Below, piece after piece: positions 1 through 8,693 of a stretch of 64,000 bases of DNA; position 1 is the first letter of the stretch; each line of letters begins with the position of its first letter. Under the pieces are notes generated by a model. The model was given only the letters and a program-made list of their open reading frames with translations, ran no database searches and was not told the DNA's origin. Both the position numbers and the translations under genes were made by a program. Source of the stretch: Actinacidiphila acididurans (GTDB taxonomy: Bacteria; Actinomycetota; Actinomycetes; Streptomycetales; Streptomycetaceae); the NCBI RefSeq assembly GCF_016918855.1, contig NZ_JADKYB010000004.1, positions 372,001-436,000 on the forward strand, given 5' to 3'.

Positions 1-253
1 CACGGACGGTACGGTCGTCGCGGACGCTGCCCACGAACTGGGGCATCACGCCCAGTCCCCCGCTGCTCACCACGCTTCCGCCGTGCGGGGCCAGCTCCCC
101 CGAGACCAGCCTGAGCAAGGTGGTCTTCCCCGCGCCGTTCGGGCCCACCAGCGCCACCACGGCGCCCTCCCCGACCCGGAACGAGACGTCACCGAGCAGC
201 GCCCGGCCGTCCGGCAGGTAGTACTCGACGTGCGCGGCTTCCACATGGCCCAT
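1..253 (-). CDS. ABC-F family ATP-binding protein, N-terminal part (cut by window edge)
   Basis: The reading frame starts at ATG 253 with MGHVEAAHVEYYLPDGRALL and runs off the left edge. A Walker A motif GPNGAGKTT lies at about residues 37-45, followed by a short linker and GLGVMPQFVGSVRDDRTV. ABC-F proteins are soluble tandem ATPases, and many act on the ribosome (translation factors or antibiotic ribosome protection). The sequence here has no membrane segment, which fits that class. Only about 84 codons are visible, so the second ATPase domain and signature motifs cannot be checked. It is divergent from the next gene, with about 120 bp between starts. Family assignment is inference from the start context; ATPase identity is clear. 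Confidence 0.8.
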   Translation of the reverse strand, partial: MGHVEAAHVEYYLPDGRALLGDVSFRVGEGAVVALVGPNGAGKTTLLRLVSGELAPHGGSVVSSGGLGVMPQFVGSVRDDRTVR

Positions 254-374
254 GCCCGGAATTGTCCCGGGCGCCAGGGTGCGGCCCAAATCCTTTTCCC
301 GCACGTGGCCGCGGTCACAGTGGCGGCCGGCGCCGCTCCCGCCACTCCCGTACGGAGAAGCCACGTACGGCAAT

Positions 375-1616
375 ATGATGCGCGACATGACTGAAGGCCC
401 CGGGCAGCAGCAGCCCCCGCAGGACCCCCGCTCCGGCTCGGCTCCGGCCGACGGCAGGCGCGAGGTACTGGAAGGGCGCGTCATCCCCTCGCGGGCGGCG
501 CAGCAGCGCTCCGTACCGGACCCACGCCGGAGTCACGGCCCGCGGCAGGCCGGTGACTCCTCCTGGCAGCAGCAGTCGCCGCCGCAGCCGCCACAAGGAC
601 AGGGCGGCCCGAGCGGCCCTGGCGGACAGCAGAACCAGGGCGGGTACGGCCCCGGCGCCGGCGGACAGCAGCAGCCGCAGCCCGGCTACGGACCGCAGGG
701 GGGCGCCCAGCAGCAGGGCGGCCCCGGATACGGCCAGCAGCCCCCGCAGGGCCCCGCGCCGTTCCCGCCGCAGGCCGCGGCCCCACGGACCGGACCGGGC
801 CCCGCGGCACCGCCGGCGAGCGGCCCGGGCACGCCGGACTGGGGAGCCCTCGCCGAGGAGCAGGAGGCTTCGGGCGCACGACGGCGCAAGGTGATGATGC
901 TCACCGGTGGCATCGTCGCGGTCGCGGTGATCGCCGGCGGTGTGGCCACCGCCGTGGTCATGTCCGGCAAGAGCTCGAACTCGGCGTCCGGCGGCCCCTC
1001 GGCGTCCGCGAGCGCGGCCAGCACGCAGCCGCTGCCGCCGGAGCCGTCCTTCAGCTCCGTGGCCCCGCCGCCGCCCGCGAACCCGCTGGACTACCTGGGC
1101 ACCGCCGCCAAGGACAAGGCACCGCTGAGCCCGGCGACCCTCTTCCCGGGCAAGCAGTTCGTGATGGACGGCCGCCCCTACGTCCGGACCGCCGACGCCG
1201 TCACCGTCAGCTGCGCCGCCGGCGCCCGCGGCACCCTCGCCCAGGCCCTGCCCGCGAACGGCTGCCGCCGGCTGATCCGGGCCACCTACGTCAACGGCAC
1301 GGTCGCCGTCACCATCGGCGTGGCCGTCTTCGACGACACCGCCCACGCGAAGAAGCTCCAGAAGGTCGCGCAGTACGTCGCCCCGCTCAACGGTGGCGGG
1401 GTCCGTGACTTCTGCCACGCCGTGGCCTGCCGGATGACCTCCAACGCGGTCGGTCGCTACGCGTATTTCGCGATCGCCGGGCTGAAGGACAACAAGACGA
1501 TCACCGCGCAGGACACGGTGGCCCTGCAGGCGGCCAATGACGCGTCGAACTTTGCGTTCGAGCGGATCATTCAGCGGGGGCGGGACGCTGCTGCGGCTGA
1601 TCCCGCGCGCAACTGA
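375..1616 (+). CDS. Pro/Gln-rich single-pass membrane protein, function unknown
   Basis: About 413 residues. The first ~170 residues are low complexity, rich in Pro, Gln and Gly (repeated GYG, QQQ, PQG), and probably cytoplasmic. One hydrophobic helix follows at about residues 173-198 (MMLTGGIVAVAVIAGG...), then a Ser/Ala/Pro linker. A folded external domain of roughly 180 residues contains four cysteines in two pairs (SCAAG/NGC and FCHAVAC), which suggests disulfides outside the cell. Possible starts are ATG 375, 378 and 387; an AGGAG-like stretch near 354-360 does not decide between them. Such proteins are common and uncharacterised in Streptomyces; no enzymatic motif is visible. It is convergent with truA, and an intergenic repeat lies between them. 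Confidence 0.75.
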   Translation: MMRDMTEGPGQQQPPQDPRSGSAPADGRREVLEGRVIPSRAAQQRSVPDPRRSHGPRQAGDSSWQQQSPPQPPQGQGGPSGPGGQQNQGGYGPGAGGQQQPQPGYGPQGGAQQQGGPGYGQQPPQGPAPFPPQAAAPRTGPGPAAPPASGPGTPDWGALAEEQEASGARRRKVMMLTGGIVAVAVIAGGVATAVVMSGKSSNSASGGPSASASAASTQPLPPEPSFSSVAPPPPANPLDYLGTAAKDKAPLSPATLFPGKQFVMDGRPYVRTADAVTVSCAAGARGTLAQALPANGCRRLIRATYVNGTVAVTIGVAVFDDTAHAKKLQKVAQYVAPLNGGGVRDFCHAVACRMTSNAVGRYAYFAIAGLKDNKTITAQDTVALQAANDASNFAFERIIQRGRDAAAADPARN

Positions 1617-1727
1617 CGGAGTGCCGTCACCCGGGAGTAGCTGAAGGGGCGCCGGGCTGTAGTTGATATGCGGCTGGCGCCGCCTGGGCGCGCTCAGCCA
1701 CGGTGCGGCTGCACGTCGCCCCCGTCC

Positions 1728-1823
1728 CGAAGGGGCAGTTGCTGTCGTGTCCGGACCACCGGCTGCATGTGGTTGCTCGCGCTGGGGGCACCCCCGGACG
1801 GAGTCTGGGGGACCCCGCGCCCC
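1728..1823 (+). repeat. Intergenic repeat, copy A
   Basis: About 95 bp that reappear in inverted orientation at 3432-3530. The shared parts include GGGGCARTTGCTGTCG, TCCGGACCACCGGC, GGTTGCTCGCGC and a GC-rich block ending CTGGGGGACC. It lies between the convergent membrane protein and truA genes. The block around 1789-1814 (GGGGGCACCCCCGGACGG) is itself partly self-complementary. Confidence 0.7.
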
Positions 1824-1842
1824 TGATGGTTGCCCTACTTCC

Positions 1843-2688
1843 TCAAGGGCAACCGGGCAGCGTGCGGAGGTTCCGAGAAGCGAGGTTGCGGGCCGCGAGC
1901 TGGTCGTCCGGGGGGTAGCCGACCTCTTCCAGGGTGAGGCCGTGCGGGCGGACGACGTTGACCGCGGAGTGGCGGACGCGGCCGGCCAGGACTTCGCCGG
2001 GGAAGCCGGGGGGACGGTGCCCGTCGCCGACCAGGAGGAGGGCGCCGACGAGGGCGCGCACCATGTTGTGGCAGAAGGCGTCGGCTCGGACCGTGGCCAC
2101 CGCTATGTCCCCGGCGGTGCGCTCCCAGCGCAGGTCGAGGAGGGTACGGATGGTGGTCGCGCCCTCGCGCTTCTTGCAGTAGGCGGCGAAGTCGTGCTCG
2201 CCGAGCAGCAGGTCGGCGGCGACGTTCATGGCGGCGACGTCCAGCGGCCGGTCGTGCCAGAGCACGTGCCCGCGCAGCAGCGGATCCACGCCGCCGGGGT
2301 GGTCGGCGACCCGGTAGGCGTAGCGGCGCCAGATGGCCGAGAAGCGGGCGTTGAAGCCCGGCGGGGCCTGGACCGCGCGCCACACCCGTACGTCCCAGGG
2401 CAGCCGTCCGGCCAGCCGCCGCCGCAGCCGATCCCGCTCCGCCGCCCAGACGGCCTCCGGCAGGTCCACGTGCGCCACCTGACCACGCGCGTGCACGCCC
2501 GCGTCGGTGCGGCCGGCGACGGTGAGCTCGACCGGTTCGTCCAGCCGCAGCACCGTACGGATGGCGTCCTCCAGCTCGCCCTGCACGGTCCGCCGCTCGC
2601 GCTGCCGGGCCCACCCGGAGAAGTCGGCCCCGTCGTACGAGAGGTCCAGCCGGACCCGGACGAATCCGGGGGCGGGGTCGTCGGTCAC
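1843..2688 (-). CDS. truA: tRNA pseudouridine(38-40) synthase TruA
   Basis: 281 residues starting at GTG 2688 ([20 protein letters not shown]), preceded by GAGGAG about nine bases upstream; the frame stays open further upstream but becomes arginine-rich noise. TruA converts uridines 38-40 of the anticodon arm to pseudouridine. Visible family motifs are [10 protein letters not shown] near the N-terminus, the catalytic aspartate segment [10 protein letters not shown] at about residues 59-68, and the late [11 protein letters not shown] motif. Length is normal. It follows rplQ downstream of rpoA, the usual bacterial order, with a hairpin in the gap. Confidence 0.96.
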   Translation of the reverse strand: MTDDPAPGFVRVRLDLSYDGADFSGWARQRERRTVQGELEDAIRTVLRLDEPVELTVAGRTDAGVHARGQVAHVDLPEAVWAAERDRLRRRLAGRLPWDVRVWRAVQAPPGFNARFSAIWRRYAYRVADHPGGVDPLLRGHVLWHDRPLDVAAMNVAADLLLGEHDFAAYCKKREGATTIRTLLDLRWERTAGDIAVATVRADAFCHNMVRALVGALLLVGDGHRPPGFPGEVLAGRVRHSAVNVVRPHGLTLEEVGYPPDDQLAARNLASRNLRTLPGCP

Positions 2689-2738
2689 GTGCGTGTCGCT
2701 CCTCGGGGCAGTGCGATGAAAAGGCTGCGTGATGCGGA

Positions 2739-2770
2739 ACGGGCCCGCACCCCCAGGGGTACGGGCCCGT
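2739..2770 (-). terminator. Hairpin between rplQ and truA
   Basis: A 15-bp inverted repeat with one mismatch (ACGGGCCCG at 2739-2747 pairs with CGGGCCCGT ending at 2770). No U-run follows on the minus strand, so it may only attenuate or stabilise RNA. It lies just after the rplQ stop. Confidence 0.55.
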
Positions 2771-2782
2771 CCACGGGCGCGC

Positions 2783-3325
2783 TCAGGCGTCCTTGGAGTC
2801 CTCGTCCGCGGGCGCGGCGTCCTCCGGCTCCTCGGCCGAAGCCTCGGGCTTCGCGTCCTCGATCGCCTCGTCCTTCTTGAGCTCGGCGACCGCCTCGTCA
2901 CCGGCGCGGTCCTTGGCCGACCGCTTGGTGGCGGCCTCGGCCTCGCCGACCGCCGACTGCTGCACGGTCAGCGCCTCGACCAGCTCGATCACGGCCATCG
3001 GGGCGTTGTCGCCACGACGGTTGCCGATCTTGGTGATGCGGGTGTAGCCGCCGGGGCGGTTGGCGTACCGCGGGCCGATCTCGGTGAAGAGCGTGTGCAC
3101 GATGCTCTTGTCCGTGATCGTCTGCAGCACCTGGCGACGGTTGTGGATGTCGCCCTTCTTCGCCTTGGTGATCAGGCGCTCCGCGACCGGGCGCAGCCGG
3201 CGGGCCTTCGCCTCGGTGGTGGTGATCCGTCCGTGCTCGAAGAGCGACTTCGCGAGGTTCGCGAGCAGCAGCTTCTCGTGGGCGGCGCTGCCGCCCAGAC
3301 GGGGGCCCTTGGCGGGCTGAGGCAT
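2783..3325 (-). CDS. rplQ: 50S ribosomal protein L17
   Basis: 180 residues, starting [20 protein letters not shown] at ATG 3325 behind a purine-rich GAGAAGGAGAAGGAA. The first ~120 residues are the conserved L17 fold of the large subunit near the exit-tunnel rim ([38 protein letters not shown]). The C-terminal ~60 residues are an acidic Ala/Glu/Asp tail, an extension usual in actinomycetes and absent from E. coli L17. It follows rpoA, but a 287-bp gap with a repeat and a short palindrome separates them, so it may have its own promoter. Confidence 0.97.
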   Translation of the reverse strand: MPQPAKGPRLGGSAAHEKLLLANLAKSLFEHGRITTTEAKARRLRPVAERLITKAKKGDIHNRRQVLQTITDKSIVHTLFTEIGPRYANRPGGYTRITKIGNRRGDNAPMAVIELVEALTVQQSAVGEAEAATKRSAKDRAGDEAVAELKKDEAIEDAKPEASAEEPEDAAPADEDSKDA

Positions 3326-3352
3326 TTCCTTCTCCTTCTCGCTGCACCGGCC

Positions 3353-3363
3353 GTACCAGGTAC
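3353..3363 (-). promoter_or_regulatory. GTACCAGGTAC palindrome in the rplQ leader
   Basis: An 11-bp palindrome inside the shared string CCGTACCAGGTAC, 28 bp upstream of the rplQ start. The same string occurs upstream of rpsM at 6362-6372. Role unknown. Confidence 0.35.
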
Positions 3364-3431
3364 CGATGTCAGTGCCGAGCCTGCGGGTGCGGGCCCGGAA
3401 TTCTCTGCGGGTTCGCCGGGAGTGCCCCGAA

Positions 3432-3530
3432 GGGGCGCGAGGTCCCCCAGACTCCGTCCGGGGGTGCCCCCTGCGCGAGCAACCGGTCACCGGCCGGTGG
3501 TCCGGATGCGACAGCAATTGCCCCTTTGGG
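3432..3530 (-). repeat. Intergenic repeat, copy B (inverted relative to copy A)
   Basis: Reverse complement of 1728-1823 with scattered mismatches. It lies in the 287-bp gap between rpoA and rplQ. Next to it, at about 3566-3588, is CGCGCAGTTCCCCGCGCCCC, a string that to my recollection recurs in Streptomyces intergenic regions. Confidence 0.7.
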
Positions 3531-3612
3531 CCGGTAGCGACCCGCGGCCCGAAGTAGGGCTGGTCGCGCAGTTCCCCGCGCCCCTGACTACTCCGGGCTC
3601 ACGCTATTCGAT

Positions 3613-4635
3613 TCAGTACTGCTCGGTCTCGACGAAGCCGGCGTCCACGTCGTCGTCGGCGCCGAAGGCGTCAGCGGCAGCCGTGGGGTCGAATCCGGGC
3701 GGGCTGTCCTTGAGGGCGAGGCCCATGCCGGCGAGCTTGGCCTTGACCTCGTCGATGGACTTGGCGCCGAAGTTGCGGATGTCGAGCAGGTCCGCCTCGG
3801 AGCGGGCCACGAGCTCGCCCACCGAGTGGATGCCCTCGCGCTTGAGGCAGTTGTAGGAGCGGACGGTGAGTTCCAGCTCCTCGATCGGCAGCGCGAGGTC
3901 CGCGGCCAGGGCGGCGTCCGTGGGGGACGGGCCCATGTCGATGCCCTCGGCGTCGACGTTGAGCTCGCGGGCCAGTCCGAACAGCTCGACCAGGGTCTTG
4001 CCTGCCGACGCCATGGCGTCACGCGGCCGCATGGCCTGCTTGGTCTCGACGTCGACGATCAGCTTGTCGAAGTCGGTGCGCTGCTCGACACGGGTCGCCT
4101 CGACCTTGTAGGTGACCTTGAGTACGGGGCTGTAGATCGAGTCGACCGGGATCCGGCCGATCTCCTGGCCCTGCTGCTTGTTCTGCACCGCGGAGACGTA
4201 GCCGCGACCGCGCTCGACGGTCAGCTCCATCTCCAGCTTGCCCTTGGCGTTCAGGGTGGCCAGCACCAGGTCGGGGTTGTGCACCTCGACACCGGCCGGC
4301 GGCGCGATGTCGGCGGCGGTGACCACACCCGGGCCCTGCTTGCGCAGGTACATCACGACCGGCTCGTCGTGCTCCGAGGAGACGACGAGCTGCTTGATGT
4401 TGAGGATGAGGTCGGTGACGTCCTCCTTGACGCCCGGCACGGTGGTGAACTCGTGCAGGACCCCGTCGACCCGGATGGAGGTGACCGCGGCACCCGGGAT
4501 CGAGGAGAGGAGCGTACGGCGCAGGGAGTTGCCGAGGGTGTAGCCGAAGCCCGGCTCCAGCGGCTCGATCACGAACCGGGAACGGAATTCGTCGACGACT
4601 TCCTCGGTCAACGAGGGTCGCTGAGCGATCAGCAT
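3613..4635 (-). CDS. rpoA: DNA-directed RNA polymerase subunit alpha
   Basis: 340 residues, the usual Streptomyces length, starting [12 protein letters not shown] at ATG 4635. The N-terminal dimerisation domain (residues ~1-235) contains [28 protein letters not shown], the assembly surface for beta and beta'. The C-terminal domain (~250-315) contains the DNA- and activator-binding helices ([33 protein letters not shown]). An acidic tail ends in VETEQY. It is the scaffold of RNA polymerase. It lies after rpsD in the alpha operon order rpsM-rpsK-rpsD-rpoA-rplQ. Confidence 0.99.
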   Translation of the reverse strand: MLIAQRPSLTEEVVDEFRSRFVIEPLEPGFGYTLGNSLRRTLLSSIPGAAVTSIRVDGVLHEFTTVPGVKEDVTDLILNIKQLVVSSEHDEPVVMYLRKQGPGVVTAADIAPPAGVEVHNPDLVLATLNAKGKLEMELTVERGRGYVSAVQNKQQGQEIGRIPVDSIYSPVLKVTYKVEATRVEQRTDFDKLIVDVETKQAMRPRDAMASAGKTLVELFGLARELNVDAEGIDMGPSPTDAALAADLALPIEELELTVRSYNCLKREGIHSVGELVARSEADLLDIRNFGAKSIDEVKAKLAGMGLALKDSPPGFDPTAAADAFGADDDVDAGFVETEQY

Positions 4636-4792
4636 GTGTTCGGTCCTTCAGTCGTGGGCGCCCGCTATTTGACGCCCCCAGTACTACGAGGGTACGGGCG
4701 GCACGGCCCGAGTCCATGACGGACCCGTGACGGCCGCACCGCCCGTGACCCGGAGTGCGGCGCCGGCCCCGGAGGGTGACGCCGTGCCCCGG

Positions 4793-5419
4793 TTACTTCG
4801 AGTAGAGCTCGACGATCAGCTGCTCCTGCACCTGGGTGTCGATCACCTGGCGCTCGGGCAGGCTGTGCACGAGGATCCGCAGGCGGGAGGCGTTCGCCTC
4901 GAGCCACGCCGGCACCGTCTTGTCGCCGGCCTCGCCCTGGGCGACCTGGAAGGGAACCAGGTTCCGGGAGGACTCGCGGACCTCGACGATGTCGTTCACG
5001 GCGACGCGGGCCGACGGGATGTCGGTCTTGCGGCCGTTGACGGTGATGTGACCGTGCCGGACGAGCTGCCGGGCGTGGTCGCGCGACTTGGCGAAGCCGG
5101 CCCGGTAGATCACGTTGTCGAGACGGGTCTCGAGGATGCGAAGCAGGTTCTCACCGGTCTTGCCGGTCTTCTGGTTCGCTTCCTTGTAGTAGTTCACGAA
5201 CTGCTTCTCGAGGACACCGTAGATGCGCGCGCACTTCTGCTTCTCGCGCAGCTGGAGCAGGTACTCGCTGTCCTTGGTGCGGCCCCGTCCGTGCTCACCC
5301 GGGGGGTAAGGACGGATCTCGATCGGGCACTTAGCGCTCTCGCACTTGGCTCCCTTGAGGAAGAGCTTCTGCTTCTCCCGACGGCAACGCTTGCAGTCGG
5401 CCCCGGTGTAACGCGCCAT
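4793..5419 (-). CDS. rpsD: 30S ribosomal protein S4, zinc-binding form
   Basis: 208 residues from ATG 5419 (MARYTGADCKRCRREKQKLF). S4 is a primary 16S rRNA binder that nucleates the 30S body. Four cysteines (CKRC near residues 9-12, then C...C in KCESAKC) form the zinc site of the C+ form. The S4 RNA-binding domain follows at about residues 95-160 (RLDNVIYRAGFAKSRDHARQ, HGHITVNGR). Frames further upstream are antisense-like noise and were not used. Located between rpsK and rpoA. Confidence 0.97.
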   Translation of the reverse strand: MARYTGADCKRCRREKQKLFLKGAKCESAKCPIEIRPYPPGEHGRGRTKDSEYLLQLREKQKCARIYGVLEKQFVNYYKEANQKTGKTGENLLRILETRLDNVIYRAGFAKSRDHARQLVRHGHITVNGRKTDIPSARVAVNDIVEVRESSRNLVPFQVAQGEAGDKTVPAWLEANASRLRILVHSLPERQVIDTQVQEQLIVELYSK

Positions 5420-5447
5420 GAGTCTCGTATCTCCTGTTTCAGCCTGG

Positions 5448-5855
5448 TCAGACGCGGCGGCGCTTGGGCGGGCGGCAGCCGTTGTGAGGGGTCGGGGTGA
5501 CGTCCTGGATCGAGCCGACCTCGAGGCCGGTGGCCTGGAGGGAGCGGATCGCCGTCTCCCGGCCGGAGCCGGGGCCCTTGACGAAGACGTCAACCTTGCG
5601 CATGCCGTGCTCCTGCGCGCGGCGGGCGGCCGACTCGGCGGCCATCTGCGCGGCGAAGGGGGTGGACTTGCGCGAGCCCTTGAAGCCGACGTGGCCGGCG
5701 GAGGCCCAGGAGATCACGTTCCCCTGCGGGTCGGTGATCGAGACGATGGTGTTGTTGAACGTGCTCTTGATGTGGGCGTGCCCGTGCGCGACGTTCTTCT
5801 TTTCCTTGCGGCGCACCTTCTTGGCAGCGGTGCCCTGACGGCCCTTGGGCGGCAT
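5448..5855 (-). CDS. rpsK: 30S ribosomal protein S11
   Basis: 135 residues from ATG 5855 ([20 protein letters not shown]). S11 sits on the 30S platform next to the mRNA exit. Conserved blocks are [38 protein letters not shown] and the C-terminal [16 protein letters not shown]. Normal length. It is 70 bp downstream of rpsM in the alpha operon and is followed 28 bp later by rpsD. Confidence 0.98.
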   Translation of the reverse strand: MPPKGRQGTAAKKVRRKEKKNVAHGHAHIKSTFNNTIVSITDPQGNVISWASAGHVGFKGSRKSTPFAAQMAAESAARRAQEHGMRKVDVFVKGPGSGRETAIRSLQATGLEVGSIQDVTPTPHNGCRPPKRRRV

Positions 5856-5925
5856 CTTTGTGCTATCTCCCAGGTGGAGGTGGTCGGTCCTGCGGCGAAG
5901 ACCGCTGACGTGGTCCTGCTGCGGA

Positions 5926-6306
5926 CTACTTCTTGCCCGGCTTCTTCTTGCCGGCGATCGCGCGACGCGGACCCTTGCGGGTGCGGGCGTTGGTGTGGGT
6001 GCGCTGGCCGTGCACCGGCAGGCCACGGCGGTGGCGCAGACCCTGGTAGCAGCCGATCTCGACCTTGCGGCGGATGTCGGCCTGGATCTCCCGGCGGAGG
6101 TCACCCTCGGTCTTGTAGTTCGTGTCCACGTACTCGCGCAGCTTGACGAGGTCTTCCTCGGTCAGGTCGCGGACGCGGATGTCGGGGTTGACACCGGTCT
6201 CCTTGAGCACCTGCTGGGACAGGGAGCGGCCGATGCCGAAGACGTAGGTGAGGGCGATCTCCACGCGCTTGTCGCGCGGGAGGTCAACGCCTGAAAGGCG
6301 TGCCAT
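5926..6306 (-). CDS. rpsM: 30S ribosomal protein S13
   Basis: 126 residues starting [20 protein letters not shown] at ATG 6306. S13 is in the head of the small subunit and bridges to the 50S. The helix-two-turn-helix region ([14 protein letters not shown]) and the basic tail ([32 protein letters not shown]) that reaches the P-site tRNA are both present. First gene of the alpha operon here; the 210-bp leader carries a GTACCAGGTAC palindrome. Confidence 0.98.
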   Translation of the reverse strand: MARLSGVDLPRDKRVEIALTYVFGIGRSLSQQVLKETGVNPDIRVRDLTEEDLVKLREYVDTNYKTEGDLRREIQADIRRKVEIGCYQGLRHRRGLPVHGQRTHTNARTRKGPRRAIAGKKKPGKK

Positions 6307-6361
6307 TCTGCTGGCTCCTGGTGGTTGCGGAGGTCTTCCACAGCACCGGCTCCCGACCGCC

Positions 6362-6372
6362 GTACCAGGTAC
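6362..6372 (-). promoter_or_regulatory. GTACCAGGTAC palindrome in the rpsM leader
   Basis: Identical core to the palindrome upstream of rplQ (3353-3363), here 56 bp before the rpsM start. A second small inverted repeat, CACGGT-ATGAAC-ACCGTG, lies further upstream at 6422-6439. No clear -35/-10 was assigned. Confidence 0.35.
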
Positions 6373-6516
6373 GGACCGGGTCCCCGGCCTCCACCGGGGG
6401 TGTCATCGCCCTTGTACGAAACACGGTATGAACACCGTGCAGGGGATGGGTGCTGCGTATGTACGTGTGTGCGTCGCGCGGAGTTCTGCGAGTGCGGTGG
6501 CTCGGTCGGGGGTGCG

Positions 6517-6630
6517 TCAGCCCTGGCGCTGCTTGTGGCGCAGGTTGTCGCAGATGACCATGACCCGGCCGTGGCGGCGGATCACCTTGCACTTGTCGCA
6601 GATCTTCTTGACGCTCGGCTTGACCTTCAT
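6517..6630 (-). CDS. rpmJ: 50S ribosomal protein L36, zinc-binding form
   Basis: 37 residues, [20 protein letters not shown] and so on, from ATG 6630 to TGA 6517-6519. The four zinc ligands C11, C14, C27 and H32 are all present, so this is the C+ form. L36 stabilises 23S rRNA near helix 90s. It lies 38 bp after infA, as in most bacteria. Confidence 0.97.
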   Translation of the reverse strand: MKVKPSVKKICDKCKVIRRHGRVMVICDNLRHKQRQG

Positions 6631-6668
6631 GGGACTGAGGTACTCCGGGTCGTTGGATCCACAGGGGG

Positions 6669-6890
6669 TTACTTGTACCGGTAGACGATCCGTCCGCGCG
6701 TCAGGTCGTACGGAGACAGCTCCACGACGACCCGGTCATCCGGGAGGATCCGGATGTAGTGCATCCGCATCTTGCCGCTGATGTGCGCGAGGACCTTGTG
6801 ACCGTTCTGCAGCTCCACCTTGAACATCGCGTTCGGCAGAGACTCGATCACGGTGCCCTCGATCTCGATGGCGCCTTGCTTTTTGGCCAT
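6669..6890 (-). CDS. infA: Translation initiation factor IF-1
   Basis: 73 residues, starting [21 protein letters not shown] single S1/OB-fold protein that binds the ribosomal A site during initiation and works with IF-2 and IF-3. The typical motifs [20 protein letters not shown] and [20 protein letters not shown] are present. The start is ATG 6890, with AAGCAGGAC just upstream. It begins the infA-rpmJ-rpsM segment after map; the ~180-bp gap to map leaves room for a promoter. Confidence 0.99.
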   Translation of the reverse strand: MAKKQGAIEIEGTVIESLPNAMFKVELQNGHKVLAHISGKMRMHYIRILPDDRVVVELSPYDLTRGRIVYRYK

Positions 6891-7071
6891 GTCCTGCTTT
6901 CGGGGATCGGCTACCGGGGTCGGCTCCGGACATGCCGGAAGACACGCGGGGCCGACGTATGAGTCTACGGCAAGGATCCTGCAAAGACGAATCGGGACCG
7001 GTTTCAACCGTCCTCGGGGCGGTCACCGGCCCGGTTCCGGGCTCCCCCGCCCTGGTCCGTGCCCGGCCGGC

Positions 7072-7923
7072 TCAGGCCAGCGGGTCCGGGGCGGCGGTGA
7101 TCCCGTACTCGGCGAGCTTGGCCCGGCCGCCGTCGGGGGCGGTCAGCACCAGCGGGCCCTGGTCGGTGAGGGCGATCGAGTGCTCCCAGTGGGCGGCCCA
7201 GGAGGAGTCGACGGTCTTGACGGTCCACTCGTCGGACATCACGTGGGTGGCGGGCGAGCCGAGGGTGACCATCGGCTCGATGGCCAGGCACACCCCGGGC
7301 ACCAGCTTGATGCCGCGGCCGCGCTTCTTGCTGACGTAGTTCAGCAGGTGCGGGTCCATGTGCATCTGGGTGCCGATGCCGTGGCCGCCGTACTCCTCGA
7401 CGATGCCGTACTTCCCGGAGCCGTGCTGACCGGCGGCGGGGCGCGGCTGGCGGCGGATGTACGACTCGATGGCCCGGGAGATGTCCTCCAGCCGGTTGCC
7501 CTTGCGGAACGCGGCGATGCCGGCCCACATGGACTCCTCGGTGACTCGGCTCAGCTCGTGCAGCTCGGGAGCGTGCCCGCTGCCGACGAAGCAGGTGAAG
7601 GCCGCGTCGCCGTGCCAGCCGTCCACGATGGCGCCGGCGTCCACCGAGATGATGTCGCCGTCCTTGAGCACCGTCTCCCGGTCCGGGATGCCGTGCACGA
7701 CCACGTCGTTCACCGAGGTGCAGATGGTGGCGGGGAAGCCGCCGTAGCCGAGGAAATTGGGCTTGGCGCCGTGGTCGGCCAGCACCTTGGCCGCGACCTC
7801 GTCCAGGTCCTTGGTGGTGGCGCCGGGCACCGCGGCCGCGCGGGTTGCCTGGTGGATGGCCGCGACCACCAGCCCGGCCGCGCGCATCCTGGCGATCTGG
7901 TCCGGGGTCTTGATCTCCACCAT
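7072..7923 (-). CDS. map: Methionine aminopeptidase, type I
   Basis: 283 residues from ATG 7923 (MVEIKTPDQIARMRAAGLVV), preceded by a GAGGAGGGCGAC-type ribosome site. It removes the initiator methionine from nascent proteins in the cytosol. Metal ligands are visible: two Asp in SVDAGAIVDGWHGDAAFTC, His in GGHGIGTQMH, Glu in CLAIEPMV and Glu in WEHSIAL. No N-terminal zinc-finger extension. Lies downstream of adk in the conserved secY-adk-map-infA order, separated from adk by 107 bp. Confidence 0.98.
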   Translation of the reverse strand: MVEIKTPDQIARMRAAGLVVAAIHQATRAAAVPGATTKDLDEVAAKVLADHGAKPNFLGYGGFPATICTSVNDVVVHGIPDRETVLKDGDIISVDAGAIVDGWHGDAAFTCFVGSGHAPELHELSRVTEESMWAGIAAFRKGNRLEDISRAIESYIRRQPRPAAGQHGSGKYGIVEEYGGHGIGTQMHMDPHLLNYVSKKRGRGIKLVPGVCLAIEPMVTLGSPATHVMSDEWTVKTVDSSWAAHWEHSIALTDQGPLVLTAPDGGRAKLAEYGITAAPDPLA

Positions 7924-8030
7924 CGCGGCTGTCGCCCTCCTCTGCGGTGCGTGTACATGCCTGTTCAACGATACGGCCGTGGCGCCCACCCGGGCACCAC
8001 GGCCGATTGCGATACCGATACGCGCGCCGG

Positions 8031-8693
8031 CTAGCGCTCGCCGCCGTCGCTGCGCAGCGCCTCCATGGCGCGTTGCGTCACCTCGTGCACGGGACCCAGC
8101 GCGGAGATGGTCACGACCAGGCCCTGCTGCTTGTAGTAGTCGATGATCGGCTCGGTCTCGCGGTGGTAGACCTCCAGCCGGTTGCGCACCTTGTCCTCGG
8201 CGTCGTCGGTGCGCTGGTACAGCTCCCCGCCGCACTCGTCGCACACGCCGTCCACCTGGGGCTTCTTGTACTCCACGTGGAAGGTGTGCGCGCTGTTGTT
8301 GCGGCAGGTGCGGCGGCCGGCGATCCGCTTGACCACCTCGTCCTCGGGGACCTCCAGGTCGAGCACGCCGTCCAGCGCGATGCCCTTGCCGGTCAGGTAC
8401 GCGTCCAGCGCGCGGGCCTGGTGGTCGTTGCGCGGGAAGCCGTCCAGCAGGAAGCCCTCGGCGGCGTCGGCCTGGTCCAGCCGGTCCTCCGCCATGCCGA
8501 TGGTGACCTCGTCCGGCACCAGATTGCCGGCGTCCATATAGGCTTTCGCCTTTTTGCCCAGTTCGGTGCCCTGCACGATGTTGGCGCGGAACAGGTCTCC
8601 CGTGGAAATGTGCGGGATGGACAGGTTCTTGGCGAGGAACGCGGCCTGCGTACCCTTGCCGGCGCCGGGGGGCCCGACCAGGACGATGCGCAT
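8031..8693 (-). CDS. adk: Adenylate kinase
   Basis: 220 residues, starting MRIVLVGPPGAGKGTQAAFL. It interconverts ATP + AMP and 2 ADP. The P-loop GPPGAGKGT lies at residues 7-15, the NMP-binding helix STGDLFRANI at ~30-39, and DGFPR at ~84-88. The LID (~125-165) has a lone Cys in RRTCRN and a CDEC pair, as in zinc-LID long-form kinases. Its ATG overlaps the secY stop by one base (TGATG), so the two are translationally coupled. Confidence 0.98.
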   Translation of the reverse strand: MRIVLVGPPGAGKGTQAAFLAKNLSIPHISTGDLFRANIVQGTELGKKAKAYMDAGNLVPDEVTIGMAEDRLDQADAAEGFLLDGFPRNDHQARALDAYLTGKGIALDGVLDLEVPEDEVVKRIAGRRTCRNNSAHTFHVEYKKPQVDGVCDECGGELYQRTDDAEDKVRNRLEVYHRETEPIIDYYKQQGLVVTISALGPVHEVTQRAMEALRSDGGER

